Shown: positions 19,353-31,367, counted from the first letter of the stretch. The stretch: 64,000 nt of DNA from Breviolum minutum Mf 1.05b.01 (GCA_000507305.1 DF239822.1:1-64000), one strand, 5' to 3'. Notes: a model not told the origin generated them from the sequence alone. A program made the numbers and translations.

Positions 19353-20381
19353 CTATTGAATACCAGAACCACTGGTATAACCGTTAAGTACGCTCCTTTT
19401 TACTCGAGCCACTGAAGTGTAAAGGCGAGGATACATGTATCTATACAGAGGGTAGCCGGGTGGTCATGAATTTCAACATATATTATCATATATTATATTA
19501 TTTATATTATTAAATTAATAAATTTATTATTATTTTTTTATTAATACGTATATAAATATATCTTATCTTTTTATAATTAAATATATCTAATTCAAAATAA
19601 ATAGTTATATATAAGTTTTATTTTAATAATTATATATGATTTTATCTCTAATATATTAATTTTAGATTGTTTATATTTATTATTTTGGCGGCATTAATCT
19701 ACCCTTTCCCACCTAGGTCGGCAGGTTGAGAATAGTCCACAAGTCTGGGTTAAGTAGATGTACGATTATCTGTATTCCCATACAGTCGATGTATGGTGTA
19801 TCCACCTACACTTAGTTATACTTAGTTGATGTTTATGGAATATGTAGATACCTATGGTGATATTAGGGATTTGCAAGACAAACAGGTCACTTCAAATACA
19901 CTTACAGATCTTACAGGATAGAGAGCACTTTGAGAGTCAGTCGCATCCCTTGGGGTTTTTGTGAATTTCCTAAAATGGCATCCCCAACTAGCAACTACCG
20001 TAGTTTCAGTGAACATCTGAGGAAAGGCCCTCCCATTCACCGGAAATTCTCACATCAGGGATCTTGAAGAACTTTCGACGGCACTTTCGACGTGATTTCG
20101 GGTCCACGACCTCATGTGGATTGATAGAGACACAAGAAAAGCTATACATCCCCGAAAACTAATGGCTGGAACCTGAAACTCACCCGTTTGAAAAGGAAAG
20201 ATCATCTTCCACACCTTCATTTTTGGGTTCCATTGTGTAGTGTTTCGTTAGCTAGTTTTAACCAAAGATTAACAGAACAATCAAAGCATAGCGTTTTTTC
20301 TTCACTGCTCACATCAAGTTCAATCTTATTCGAAGCTGACTATATCTATTTGGGGTGAATATTTTCTGACATTTCACAAAC
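19353..20381. other. AT-rich flank of the gap, no gene seen
   Basis: 19445-19690 is almost pure A/T in runs of TAT and ATT. 19776-19860 holds a decayed family B palindrome. The rest is unique and non-coding. Confidence 0.6.
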
Positions 20382-20532
20382 CTCCCGATTTCTTGAACGG
20401 TTGCCAGTCATTTTGGAAGGATTGGAGGTACTTATGGCGAATGGAATCCAAGAATCCCGACACAATAGCCGTCGTAGCCTTGGATGGCACTTTGGATGGC
20501 TCATGCTTCGCTTTGTCATGGCTTTTTGGCAC
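20382..20532 (-). CDS. Exon of unidentified gene
   Basis: A 151-bp exon bounded by CCAG^GTG and GGGAG^GTTTGT. It reads VPKSHDKAKHEPSKV and continues through SGFLDSIRHKYLQSFQNDW. Composition is protein-like and the other frames are broken. Neighbouring exons were not identified. Confidence 0.4.
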
Positions 20533-21093
20533 CTGGACACGTAGGCCGTGGCGGAACACACTTCGACATGTGTGATGACACACCGACAGAAACAACACCA
20601 TCCACACCAGTTCAATTGCACCTTCCAAGCGAGGCTCTCTTCAGGGATAGTAATCCTGGGACAAGTATGCAAAGTAGCTTGGATTTCATCAGTTTTATCC
20701 AGGAATTCATTTGGATGAATCAACCCATTCAAAAATTGGTATTAATTTCTCAGATGGTGCATGTTATCCTTGGTCTGAAACACGTCATCATGTGAGCCCA
20801 ACTTATTCCTAGTTCTTGGGTGTTGTCATGTGCACTACGCCGCAGCACCACCAACTCTTGCCATTTCGCGTCGTTGGGATCTGATATGATCTGATGATGT
20901 TTTTCCACGGTTGTGGCTGTACTTTGCTAGTTGGAAAACGAACATTACTTACATTTTGATGGACCCCCCAAAAAAACATGGTTAAGGGGTTGGGGAGTGG
21001 AAAACGTCAAAGTGTGAAACCTCGAAGTTTTCAAATTTGATTCTGCGAAATCCATTCGACTGAGATATTTTTTCGAGATGGCTGCCAAACCTA
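20533..21093. other. Non-coding, no repeat recognised
   Basis: No coding exon and no member of families A-J was recognised. Confidence 0.5.
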
Positions 21094-21199
21094 CTACTGT
21101 TGATGGAAGAAATCCTGTACCAGTTGATATGGCAAATATCCCATGATTTGCAGGGTTTTATACATCCCAGGTGGCGCAGGATTTCTTCCATCAACCGTA
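21094..21199. mobile_element. Family E inverted-repeat element
   Basis: Begins ACTGTTGATGGAAGAAATCC and ends with its near-complement. The two arms pair with a short AT loop. Confidence 0.75.
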
Positions 21200-21590
21200 C
21201 CACCATTGGATTCCAGTAATCTTCATCATCTTCCAACAGGGAAGCTGTCTGAAATGGCCGGAACCTCTTGAAGTTCTGAGTTCTCAGCGCTTCCTGTTTT
21301 TCATCTTGGAAGATGCCATTTTACCAGCAAAAAAGGGCCAGGTAAACCAAAGGGCATATGTTTTTTTTAGGTATCAAAATGAAGAACAGCCCCCAAAGTC
21401 TTACAGAAAATGGGGGGGAATTCCATATCGTAAACCTCATGAATTCTAGGGGCCTCGAAGCATCCTGGTGAAGCAGCCCGGATGAACCAGTTGTCTGAGT
21501 TGAACTATTCACCAAGCCAAATCAAGGCGATGTTTGAAAATATTTTCCTAAATCAACCCACAACTTTAAGCGAGATTGGTTAGCTATACC

Positions 21591-21689
21591 TCTAGGGAAC
21601 GATCACATATCCCACCAAGCGGGAAGTTCGGAAAAATCATCGACTCGTGACTCATACCTTTGGGAGGGAATTTCCGTTAGTTCCCTGGA
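21591..21689. mobile_element. Family C-related element (short-TIR variant)
   Basis: Ends GGGAAC and GTTAGTTCCC; shares the internal ATCGACTC segment with the copies at 49489, 53282 and 58511. Confidence 0.55.
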
Positions 21690-21925
21690 AATTGAGTCAT
21701 TGTCAAGAATGGTGGGTTGGAAGAGGATCCTGTTCACTTCTCTGGGGATAGCTAGCACGGCAGTGGAAAAATGCCGTGTAAACCGCAGTGGCGCCATCTT
21801 ATGTTTGGAAATCACCTGAAGGTCGGCGGTCGAAAAACACTCAAACCGACATTGCTTTTGAAACAGATACAGTTAGTGTGTGTACTTCATACATACGAGG
21901 ACAATCATATATCATCACACATATT

Positions 21926-22030
21926 ATGGGTGTTTCCTAAAATGGTGGTACCCAACAACCATGGGTTTTCCTACTAAAAATGATCATTTTGGGGTGTTTT
22001 GGGGGTACCACTATTTTCGGAAACACTCAT
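21926..22030. mobile_element. Family D inverted-repeat element
   Basis: Ends GGGTGTTTCC and GGAAACACTC with an internal palindrome around GTGGTACC. Confidence 0.75.
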
Positions 22031-22059
22031 ATCATCATATCATCATCAAACATATCAGG

Positions 22060-22606
22060 ATGACCCATTCCCTTCGTGGAGATGACCAGGTTCTTGCAGC
22101 CTTGGAGGGTTTGCCTGCCGCAAAGCGAAGCGGAAAAATTCGTGGAAGCACATGAGTGCTCCCAGCATTCTGTGCCTTTGCCCTTGCCGCGAACGTGGGT
22201 CAGCGTGGCTTCCAAGGAAACACTGTCATTGGTGTCACGGTGGCACTCATCCTCGTCGAAGACCACGGCTTCATCTTCAATGCCCTCATTATCGCCGTTT
22301 GCAGCCAAGCCATCCTGTAGCTGTAAAGACCGAGGCAAACAGTAGCCCTTGTCCTTCCCTTGCCTGGGGTGTCCTCAGGAGGATCTTGCTTCTGTTTGCT
22401 CTGTGGGGTTTCGAACATTTTGGACACGTTCACTTCTGCTGCTTGCATCTCCTGTAGCAGGTGTTGGGCCATTGTTTGCAAACTCAATGCGAAGTTGTGC
22501 TGGCCGTTCTTCTGCGGAAGACGAAGCAAAAGTTCAGGATATGGCGCTTCGCTTCTTCTGTAGGGAAACCAAAGCGAAAGACTCGCGTTCGAAGGGCCTC
22601 GCGCAT
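22060..22606 (-). CDS. Exonic region of unidentified gene, frame change inside
   Basis: Two long protein-like frames on the minus strand abut. The upstream one reads APYPELLLRLPQKNGQHNF and later QTMAQHLLQEMQAAEVNV. The downstream one reads LQDGLAANGDNEGIEDE and later FDEDECHRDTNDSVSLEA. The switch near 22320-22345 can be explained by a very short intron (for example GAG^GACACC to ACAG^CTA, about 53 nt, GA donor) or by a one-base error. Not recognised. It includes a Cys-rich stretch near the end. Confidence 0.45.
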
Positions 22607-23235
22607 ATAATCATGTATCATCATATATCGTCTCATCATAGAATCACCGATGTGACCATTCCAAAAGCAACGCTTGACTTTGGCTTTTTCCGAACCAAAT
22701 TCGTTGGGGCCGTCAACCTATTTTTGCAACCTTGGGCGAGATTTCATGAGATTTCAATCATCCCGAGTTTCCTAAAATAATCCACATCTTCGAGTGGATT
22801 CCCATACTAAACATACACATTTTAATCAAGTAAACTATAGCCATTGAGAGAACTTCATCAATTATTCACCATAATTATTCACCTTTTAAGCACCAAATAC
22901 GTCTCGACGGAACCAGGTTTTTTTGGTGAATTGTTTAACCGCCACCTGAAAAACCGCAAAAGCATTGAAACAATCATCATTTCAAGCCCCAAACCTGTGA
23001 TCTTGAAATTATGGCACCAACAATTATGGCGGGACATTTATCTAGCAAAGGCCCCCAAAACGAAACTCCCCTCCCCCCTTCCCGAAACCAGTCGCCAGGT
23101 AGGGAGAAAGATCCCATGTTCTGTCCTTGGTCCTCCTTCCAGAAAGCTTTGAAACCTCCGGGCCCAAGGATCCCAAGGGTTATGTTATATAGGTTGCATC
23201 TACCCCTCTAGCTATCTGCTAGCTTGTCACAAACC
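22607..23235. other. Non-coding
   Basis: No gene or full repeat recognised. Confidence 0.5.
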
Positions 23236-23337
23236 CCATAGAAACCATGGCACTGGTATATTTACCTACATTTGGCTCAAATGTATGGCAAATGTAGGTA
23301 GGTATACCATAAGTTACCATACATGGATCCTATGGGT
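23236..23337. mobile_element. Family B palindrome
   Basis: Arms GGTATATTTACCTACATTT and its complement, flanked by CCATGG and ATGGATCC motifs. Confidence 0.75.
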
Positions 23338-23451
23338 TTAATGAAGGTTGTTTCATCCTTGTAGGTGTCGAGGAATTCCAGCATCCTGGGTGTATATCGG
23401 TATATCTCCAAGTTATATGTGCTTTTTGTCTGTTAAAAGATTGAAACATTT

Positions 23452-23561
23452 ACACTCCCTGAAAACTAAACGAATGTCCCCCTAAAGAGGGACTATTTCC
23501 ATCAACAAATGCATCTTCCAACCATTGATTTCCAGCAAACATGTTAGTTTTCCAGGAGGGT
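23452..23561. mobile_element. Family C element
   Basis: Ends ACTCCCTGAAAACTAA and TTAGTTTTCCAGGAGGGT with the internal CATCTTCCAACCATTGATT segment. Confidence 0.75.
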
Positions 23562-23904
23562 ATATTTACCAGCATCTTCCAAAGGGTTGAACTTTGAAGC
23601 CTTCGATGGTTGGAACACCCCAAACATCATCCATGGAGGGTACCCCGAAAGCAAGATCCAGGGCGAACCGGCTAACCGTGTGTTTGTAGGTCTATAATTT
23701 TCACAAAAGGCTCACATGCAGCTTCATTTTTGAAATATTTCAATGTGAGGACCCCTGATAAACAAGTATCTGAATTTTCCAAGGATGTGAAATTTGAGCA
23801 CCGAAAAACCCGCCAAAAACAGACCCTCAAATTCGACACCCTTGGAGGGTCTAGGTATCCGAATTGGTGTAGGCCACGTTTCGCCAGCCGGGTGAAAAAA
23901 CAAT
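23562..23904. other. Non-coding
   Basis: No exon or repeat recognised. Confidence 0.5.
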
Positions 23905-24018
23905 CTTACTTTCCATTATACTGGCTGTTCAATAGGGATTCCTATAGTGGGATATGATAAACCCTATAACATCTATAACAATGGGCAGTTTAGCCCCCTA
24001 TATACTCTAACCAACCAG
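23905..24018. mobile_element. Family G element
   Basis: Left arm CTTACTTTCCATTATACTGG; right arm ends AACCAACCAG, with internal palindromic ATAAACCC/GGGATA segments. Confidence 0.65.
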
Positions 24019-24290
24019 CCCTTTTCCATGGCCCATCTGGTGTTTTCAGAGTCAAGTTATGGATGCCAGAAGTCTCAAAAGGTTGGTAAAAGCTACTGCG
24101 AGGCTCTAACAAAAACAGGGCTAAACAAGTGATCCAAGGTTGACTAAGTGGTTGAGCTACTCAATTGAAAAATAGGCTGGGTCAAATTAGATCATCCCAA
24201 GAAAGGTGGCAAAAGAAACATGGTTGAAACCCACCCATCTAGTTACTCTAGTTGATATTTGGTAGAAAAAAACTCCGCTCCTTTGTGAAC

Positions 24291-24410
24291 TCCATAGTAT
24301 CCATGGATGGTATATTTGCCTACATCTACCTTTACCATTCAAAATCGAATATTCAGGATATACATGATATGTATACATACCAGTCCCATGGATATCATGG
24401 ATCCTATGGG
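24291..24410. mobile_element. Family B palindrome, decayed
   Basis: Has ATCCATGGATGGTATATTTG on one side and CATGGATCCTATGGG on the other. Confidence 0.55.
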
Positions 24411-24520
24411 TACTCCACCAATTTCATCAACATCAAACCCTGAAAATCACATTAAAACATCACCCCCCCTAGAGGTTTGGAACTTCATTTTCCAAAGCTC
24501 CATATTTTTTTGGGTACCAG

Positions 24521-24636
24521 CTACTGGTTGGTGGTTGAACCAACCCATTTGAAACATATTATCTCGTCAAATTGGATCCTTTCCCCAGGTATATAAGGGT
24601 GAAAAATAACAAATCTTTGAAACCGCCACCAACTAG
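24521..24636. mobile_element. Family A element
   Basis: CTGGTTGGTGG to CCACCAACTAG; slightly longer than the 97-105 bp norm. Confidence 0.7.
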
Positions 24637-25090
24637 CTAGTGGTGCATGGGTAGTTTGGGTAATCGCCACTGCAAATTCCCTCACTTGCACCTGTTTCCA
24701 GCTTTTTTTCAAGAACAAAGCACACCTTTTCCAAGAACAAAGCAAACCCATTCTTTCCTTTTAACTGGTGCGGTGTGTCGAGCAGTATTTTTCAGCACCT
24801 CTCAATACTTCATCGTTGCACGCGGCCCAAAAGTCGCATCTCACTTTAACAGCATTTCTTGGGAAAATTTTGGGGTGCCACACACCTTCCAGATGTTCGG
24901 CTGCTGTCTTACTGCGGCTGAACCAACATTTCCGATAAGGTTCGGAACAGTACCGCGAGTCGCGGTACAGTGTTGCCTCCCAAACCACCAATTGAGCCGT
25001 GCTCAAAACCCATCGTGACATTCCATGAAATACTGGTTGGCCAATAGGCATCGTTAAAAATGGCTTATCATAATTGTATAGATGTTATAT
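24637..25090. other. Non-coding
   Basis: No exon or repeat recognised. Confidence 0.5.
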
Positions 25091-25195
25091 ATGGGTGTTT
25101 CCAAAAATAGGGGTACCCCAAAATGGATGGTTTATGATGGAAAACTCTATTAAAATGGATGATTTGGGGGTATCATTATTTTTGGAAACACCCAT
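25091..25195. mobile_element. Family D element, full length
   Basis: ATGGGTGTTTCCAAAAATAG to its inverted complement at the right end; 105 bp, the clearest copy. Confidence 0.85.
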
Positions 25196-26753
25196 ATGTT
25201 ATATAGTATAATCCCCTATAAAAGCCAACCAACCGGGGTTTTGCCGCTCAATAAACCATTATAGTTGATGGAATCTTCAAGCACTACATCAAGGCGTCAA
25301 CTTTCAAAAAATCCCCCCAAGGCACCTTTGCCTCATCACATTCATCTGAGACCTTGCAACATGCGGCCACAGAGCATGGTAGCAATGGCCCTGAAGCTTT
25401 AATGGTGATGACTGATACCCTCCCCTAAACTAACAGCCATAGCCACTGAAAATAGGCCTAAACGCCCCCAAAAGGAAAGGATCGTCTCCCAACCACCAAT
25501 TTTCAGGGGCAATGTTAGTTTCAAGGAGGACCCAACAATTTTTTTTTGGGTATTTGGGTCCTTCGAAATGGGCGTAGACGTAGACAATAAAAACATTCAA
25601 TTTCTGTTAATGTAGATAGGTAATTATATAACTAGTAATTCGATGAACAGATTCATTGCAATTTGTGATGATTGCAACAATATCCGTTGCCCCCTTCCAA
25701 AATTTCTTTTTACAACCTAAGCCGAATCAAAAAACCCAGATGCAAGTGGGATTCAACTGGATGCTTTTACAACTTCAGTTGAAAGCAAATGGTGGGTGAA
25801 TTTCAGCATCGCGGGAATTGTAAACTCTTTCCTCTGGAAAACATGGATCATATTACAGCAAACTCCGAATAATTAAAATGTCAAGCCGGTTTTGGGGAGG
25901 ATTTCCTAAGCTTTATTCTCCATAATTTTTGGGGGAAATCCTTCACCAGGCTCCGTAACAAAAATCATTCACTCAGTTTCTTCCAACCAAACCCAACACC
26001 ACGGCTCTTGTTTTGTTTAGCGCTCACATGACCAAACGTTTAGTTTTACATTGTCAAAGTCCCTACTTTCATGTAACCCTGCTTTTAAGAACCAGCAATA
26101 AACAGAACCCTCCAAAAAAACATAGGCCTTATTGTTTGGGAGAATGGTTGGATTGATCATCATCCAAATAAGACCTGTGTTTATGATAATTATTTTGGGG
26201 TTGCTGGATTCTCATCACAATTCTCTGAGAGCTTGGCGACCCACCTGGCAAAACAAAGGTCCGTGGTTTCTGGGTGGTAGCATGGAAGCTTCATGTTGTT
26301 GTTCATGATATGAGGGTCATTACATGATTATAAAAAAATGCACATATTCAATAAAAATGGATGTGATGTCATTACTATCTACTATGAGTTAAAATATTGT
26401 CAGCAGCAACGCGTCAATTTTTTGCCATAGTGTCTTACTATTATTTGCCAATCCAAACAACTACACTCTTTATCTATACAGCAACTCAAAATGAACCACT
26501 GGAACCACAAAATGGAGCTTCGGTTTCATGCCACATTTCGCGGGTGTATTCATTCATTTTTCGAACATGTGGAACGGAAGAGGAAAATAAAGCATTGAAG
26601 ATGAGCAAAAATCACTCAACACCGTTTATCCATCATTTATTACATAATGCAATTAGCATTGCTTGACGGTTATCAAGTCGTGGGCGAGGTTTCTCTTCCC
26701 CCTATGGCAGTTGTATTGCTATCGAAACTTGAGCAGTTTTTGATGGTACCCTA
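25196..26753. other. Non-coding, partial G element
   Basis: 25198-25255 is a fragment related to family G. The rest has no exon or repeat that I recognise. Confidence 0.5.
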
Positions 26754-26845
26754 AGCCATACCATCCGTGTGTGGTGTATCTACCTACAGTTGGTTGATTT
26801 TTATGGTAAATGTAGGTAAATATTCCATACATGGATCCTATGGGT
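26754..26845. mobile_element. Family B palindrome
   Basis: Arms GGTGTATCTACCTACA and TGTAGGTAAATATTCC, followed by ATGGATCCTATGGG. Confidence 0.7.
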
Positions 26846-27030
26846 TTGAAATGGTGGAAGATCAATTTCTAGTAGCTTCCACTTATTCCAGTGGATGGTT
26901 TTCAGTGGATGGGAAATTCAGAGTCCGCGGAAAACTCGTAGGAAACACACCAGTGACAATTCTGGGATCTGATTGGGTTGTTACGAACTCATATTAGCAA
27001 GTTGGGTGACTGCACACCAACCTACATACT

Positions 27031-27158
27031 TTTGATGGTTCTGAAATCCGGCTAGTGAAAACCAATTGAGGGAACGTTAGTTGCAATCCCTTTATTTACA
27101 GGGTTTTAGCACTATCCAAACGGTGGGTTGGGAATGGGATGACTCAGAACCATCAACA
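27031..27158. mobile_element. Family J element
   Basis: Ends TTTGATGGTTCTGA and CAGAACCATCAACAG; internal CCGGCTAGTGAAAACCA and CCAAACGGTGGG blocks. Confidence 0.75.
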
Positions 27159-27469
27159 GGATTGCAGCAGAGCTCACTTCTGGATAGGGACCCAAACCCT
27201 GACTGGTTACGCCTTGTGTAAGGATCCGGATCCAGAAGGCGATCTACTATCATTCCCATTAAACTGCTATCATTCCCATAAACTCCCTATAATCTTGCAA
27301 AGAATGGCCACTGTACAAGTGAGTTCCAACAAATCTGCTTGTACAACAAAGCTCATTTGGATTTCATCTACCTGGATGAACTCACAATTTTGTCAACTCT
27401 AGATAGCAGGGCATTGGATGATTGCAGAATCGAACCATTTGAACTTCCAACAAAATCATATTCATGGAT

Positions 27470-27618
27470 ACTTGGAGGATCATCCCGGTTAGTAAGTTGT
27501 TAATAACCATGGTTAATATAAGTTGTTAATAACCATGGTTAATAAGTCCCCCAAATGGCCATTCATGACTTATAAATGGGGGTTACTAACTACTTACTCA
27601 CTGGGATGATCCTCCAAG
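27470..27618. mobile_element. Family H element with internal duplication
   Basis: Ends CTTGGAGGATCATCCC and GGGATGATCCTCCAAG. An internal block of about 26 bp (AGTTGTTAATAACCATGGTT core) is present twice. Confidence 0.75.
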
Positions 27619-27869
27619 CAGCCAGCTTGCTAGGCCTTTCAAAATTTAGAAAAGGCAACTCCTTTTCAAATGTGACTGACAATATCTTATGGTCGTAATT
27701 TCCTGTAGTATCCATATGAATGTTTATGGCTGTATCATGGTGTATCTATCTATACATCACTTTCAACATTCGGAACATCTACCTTACATGGAAGGAATAG
27801 ACATAGGAACAGGATTCGGGGAGCCAGTGAAAACTTGAATGGAAACATGGGGACAAGCACCCAGGGAAA

Positions 27870-28304
27870 ATGGTTTTCCGTTGTGTTAGAATACTAGAGG
27901 GAAGGGAAATCAGCATCCCAGATTCCTCCATTCATATCATTTTGTTTCGCTTGCTTAAACATCAAATAATCCAAAACCCTGCCAAAATGCACGAGAGAAA
28001 TGGCAGTTGTCGCTATCAAAGTCTCTGTAGTGATGCCCCCGTCGCCCTATTGAGTGAACAAGCTTTCCACCGCTGCAACTATGTCAAGTGCCCTATTTTT
28101 TGTGCTCCCTGTTTGGAACATGCTCCCTGTTTGCGTTGCACTCCCCTCCACGGTCCGACGGTCCGGTCCTGTGGTCATCTTTGTTGCGGCCAATGGCTCA
28201 ACACCAAGAGATGTTTCCATGTGAGCAATGAGAAAACTGGTTGTTTAGGGTATATAGGGGATTATACTGCCCAGTTTTATGGGGATTATAATAAACCATT
28301 ATAA
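27870..28304 (+). CDS. Cys-rich ORF, doubtful
   Basis: A 144-codon plus-strand frame whose last third is Cys/His-rich (CNYVKCPIFCAPCLEHAPC). The minus frames over this segment are broken. It runs into the family G element at its 3' end and has no recognised family, so it may be an exon or chance. Confidence 0.25.
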   Translation: MVFRCVRILEGREISIPDSSIHIILFRLLKHQIIQNPAKMHERNGSCRYQSLCSDAPVALLSEQAFHRCNYVKCPIFCAPCLEHAPCLRCTPLHGPTVRSCGHLCCGQWLNTKRCFHVSNEKTGCLGYIGDYTAQFYGDYNKPL

Positions 28305-28341
28305 GGATCCCTACTAAACAACCAGTATAATGGAAAGTAAT
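28235..28341. mobile_element. Family G element (reverse orientation)
   Basis: Ends ACTGGTTGTTTAGGG and AACCAGTATAATGGAAAGTA; inverted relative to the copy at 23905. Confidence 0.7.
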
Positions 28342-28502
28342 TAAGAGGGATTTTTCCGTGGGTCATGTGAGAAGTCCTTTGATGAACTTATAGGACAAAA
28401 ACATCCTCGCTATCACATTGCTGTTGACGACATTCATATCCATTTTCTCAACTGGTGAAGCCTTACTTAGGAGCGGGAGTAACCATCTCAAAATAACACA
28501 AT

Positions 28503-28603
28503 ACTAGTTGGTGGTTTCAAACCATCTGAAAAATATTGGTCAAATTGGGAATCTTCCCTAAATAGGGGTGAAAATAAAAAATATTTGAGTTGCCACCGAC
28601 CAG
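28503..28603. mobile_element. Family A element
   Basis: CTAGTTGGTGGTTTCAA to TTGCCACCGACCAG. Confidence 0.8.
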
Positions 28604-28813
28604 AATATCATCCCAAGTGGATTGCTGTTTCGACTGTTGAGATACTCGTATCTCAACTGGCATCCATCCACTTTTTCAGCTAACAAACCGCTCACGCTCC
28701 CGGCATTTTCGAACACCGAAAATTCCCAAAAAATCAAAAGTCCACATGTGGAAATAGCTGCGTAAGGAAACCATTCCTCATATTCCACCTTTGAAGTGGA
28801 TTTCTTTTTTGCA

Positions 28814-28920
28814 TACACCCCCGAAAATTTAACATGTCCCCTAAAAAGGGACTATTTCAGTAGGGAATACATCTTCCAACCATTGATTTTCACGGGACAT
28901 GTTAGCTTTCAGGGGAGTAT
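28814..28920. mobile_element. Family C element, full length
   Basis: TACACCCCCGAAAATTTAAC to TTAGCTTTCAGGGGAGTAT; contains both CATGTCCC/GGGACATG sub-arms. Confidence 0.8.
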
Positions 28921-29967
28921 TTCAATTTTCATCTGAGATGTGCAAGCCATTTTTTGTGTGAAAGGAGTCAGATTGCATGGACCGGCCTTGTGCAATTCAA
29001 GAAGCTTTTGGCAGCGGATTATGTATAAATCTGGTATAATATATACAGTAGCAACTTCGTATTTTGACTTGAAAACTTCTGGAGATCTATAATATCGAAA
29101 ATTCAACATGACGATGGTTCTTAAGCAGTAGCAAGGAACTCCGGAAAAACTTCTTCTAGAAGTATATAGGTATTCTGTGATGATGTGCCTAAAAGTCAGG
29201 CGGATTCACGGGGACCAAGTAGTTACCCTCCGCGGGCACTCTTTAGGGATCATTGTTCACAAGCCATAGTAAATTAGCTTATGTCGACTAGGTTCATGTA
29301 TGAAAACGCTGTAGAAATCCTGATCCAGCACCTAAGCCCTTGCTTTGTATATGCTCATGTCTCAAACAGTGGAGCTCCAAACAACGTCAGCATCGAAACA
29401 CAATCCAGGTATCATAAATCGAGGCCCGGTAGCTCATTCGCTCGCTTTAGTCACAACATCCCAACATCTCCCATTTGGCCGGGCCAAATTTTCTTCGCTT
29501 TCGAAACGAACCGAAACTGTTGGGGTGGGTTTTTGGACTTGAGCCACTTCCCGTGTCTGGCCATCATCTTTGCCGGGACACAGTTCTGTACAAACTTTGG
29601 GCCCAATCTCTGTGAAAAAGCAATGAAATCGTTGATGCAAGCACACAGCAGATAGAGAAGTTGAAGAAACACACTTTTCCTCCCTGTTTTTCTAAATCTA
29701 GGCAGCACTTAGATTTACCTGCTGAAGGTTTAAGTCTAAAAAAGCCACTAAACTCAAAGGTGGCACTGCGCTATAAGGGACTTCCTAAGTTGTGCCAAGA
29801 AATGTAAGCTTCCCTCAAAAATAGATTTTTAGCGACTCAATGCCACCCTTAAAGGACCAAGATATAGGTTGAACAATCCCGAGCTAGTTACTACGAATCC
29901 TGGCACCTCCAAAAACTACGACCTGTTCCAAGGGGCCCTGAGGAAGCCTTCAGACTTCAAAAAACAG
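28921..29967. other. Mostly non-coding; weak minus-strand frame
   Basis: A minus frame at 29451-29640 (SQRLGPKFVQNCVPAK) has protein-like composition and may be an exon; no borders were fixed. Confidence 0.4.
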
Positions 29968-30079
29968 ATGGGAATTCCAAAAGTAGGGGTACCCTCAAAT
30001 CATCCATTTTAATAGGGTCTTCCATTATAAACTATCCATTTTGGGGGCCCACCCCTATTGTTAGTTTGGAAACACCCAT
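29968..30079. mobile_element. Family D element (reverse orientation)
   Basis: GATGGGAATTCC to GGAAACACCCAT, with GGGGTACCC inside the left arm. Confidence 0.7.
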
Positions 30080-30484
30080 ATCAAATCAGGATGTTCTACT
30101 GGGGTGGAATCTGCAGGTGTTCAAAATTCGAGAAAATTTACAGGGAGTCAATTCATCATGAATGAAACCAACCCAACACAAATCATGGACAGATTTAAGG
30201 GGAAACATCTCCCTCAAAAAATTTACCATAGATTTGCATCAAGTTTGTTTGATTCACCCAAAAGTGGGTGAATTCATGATTTGGGTGATTTTTTCTTCTG
30301 GAAACTGCCATAAATCTGGTCCTTTTTTTTCTCCGAGTTCATGATTCTTAGATTTCAAAAGTCAGCCCCGTGATGAGATGAAGAGCTTTTTTTGGGGATC
30401 ACCCTGGTCAACGGGTATGCTGGAGCGGTTGACAAACTATGGCATGATAGATCTCATTTCCATTCCAACATCATTCATTCTTTT

Positions 30485-30586
30485 CTGGTTGGTGGCTTCA
30501 ACCCATCTGAAAAATAGTAGTCAAATTGGAAATCTTCCCCAATTTTCGGGGTGCACATATAAAATATTTGAGTTGCCACCACCTAG
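30485..30586. mobile_element. Family A element
   Basis: CTGGTTGGTGGCTTCAA to TTGCCACCACCTAG. Confidence 0.8.
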
Positions 30587-30787
30587 TCTTGGATATGCGC
30601 AACTTTCTGAAATGCTTGGACCAAAATACATAAAACAAACAGGAAATCTTCCCCCCCATCGTAGGTGGTAAAACATGGTGACTTTACAATAGTAGCAATC
30701 CCTACAAAATCACCAAGTAAACCAACATCCCAAGTGAAACACCGAATCTTCAATTGCAGGATACCATCCCAAAAGAGTGGGGAGTTT

Positions 30788-30917
30788 TGTTGATGGCAAC
30801 CAGAAAAGCCGGCTAGTGAAAACCAGTTGAGGGAACGGTAGTTGAAATCCCATTTAAAAACAGGGTGTTTTTACATCCAAACGGAGGTTGGGAATGGGAT
30901 TTCTGAACCATCAACAG
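30788..30917. mobile_element. Family J element
   Basis: TTGTTGATGG to GAACCATCAACAG; near-identical interior to the copy at 27031. Confidence 0.75.
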
Positions 30918-30942
30918 TATCACATTCTTTGCGAAGATTTGC

Positions 30943-31049
30943 CATCCGTGAAACTCACAGTTCGCACCTGAAAACGGATGGTTGGAAGATACATTTCTTT
31001 TTTGGGATGGCCTATTTTCACAGGATATGTTAGTTTTAGGGAGGGTAAT
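30943..31049. mobile_element. Family C element
   Basis: Right end ATGTTAGTTTTAGGGAGGGT is clear; the left arm is decayed. Confidence 0.5.
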
Positions 31050-31256
31050 CATTTTTGTGGCTTGTGAAATCCCAGAATGTTCAATAGATGTAGATTTAGC
31101 GATTAATCTTAGCGCCGTTTCAAGAAAGAAAATCTAATCTATGAATCAACAGCAACACGGCAAAACGATGGCAGGTACCACCAATAGACGAGAAGAAGTC
31201 ACCTGGGAAGAATGGTTCTCAATTTCTCCTGCAAGGGTCAGAGATGTCAGGTCTTT

Positions 31257-31367
31257 CTCCCCTTCAAAAACTAACATAACAATAAACACATAAACCATTT
31301 GAGTTGATGTATTTCCTATTGAAAATGAAGATTTTCCAGCCAGTCATGTTAGTTTTCAGGGGTGTAG
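31257..31367. mobile_element. Family C element, long variant
   Basis: AAAAACTAACATAAC to CATGTTAGTTTTCAGGGG with an internal TTTCCAGCCAGT segment. Confidence 0.65.

Noticed and set aside
19445..19690. Organelle-like AT-rich insert
   Set aside because: No organellar gene or RNA recognised; it is low-complexity A/T only.
22030..22070. HPD tripeptide as a possible J-domain of the DnaJ gene
   Set aside because: The surrounding residues do not match a J domain, and it lies 10 kb downstream of the DnaJ stop on the same strand.
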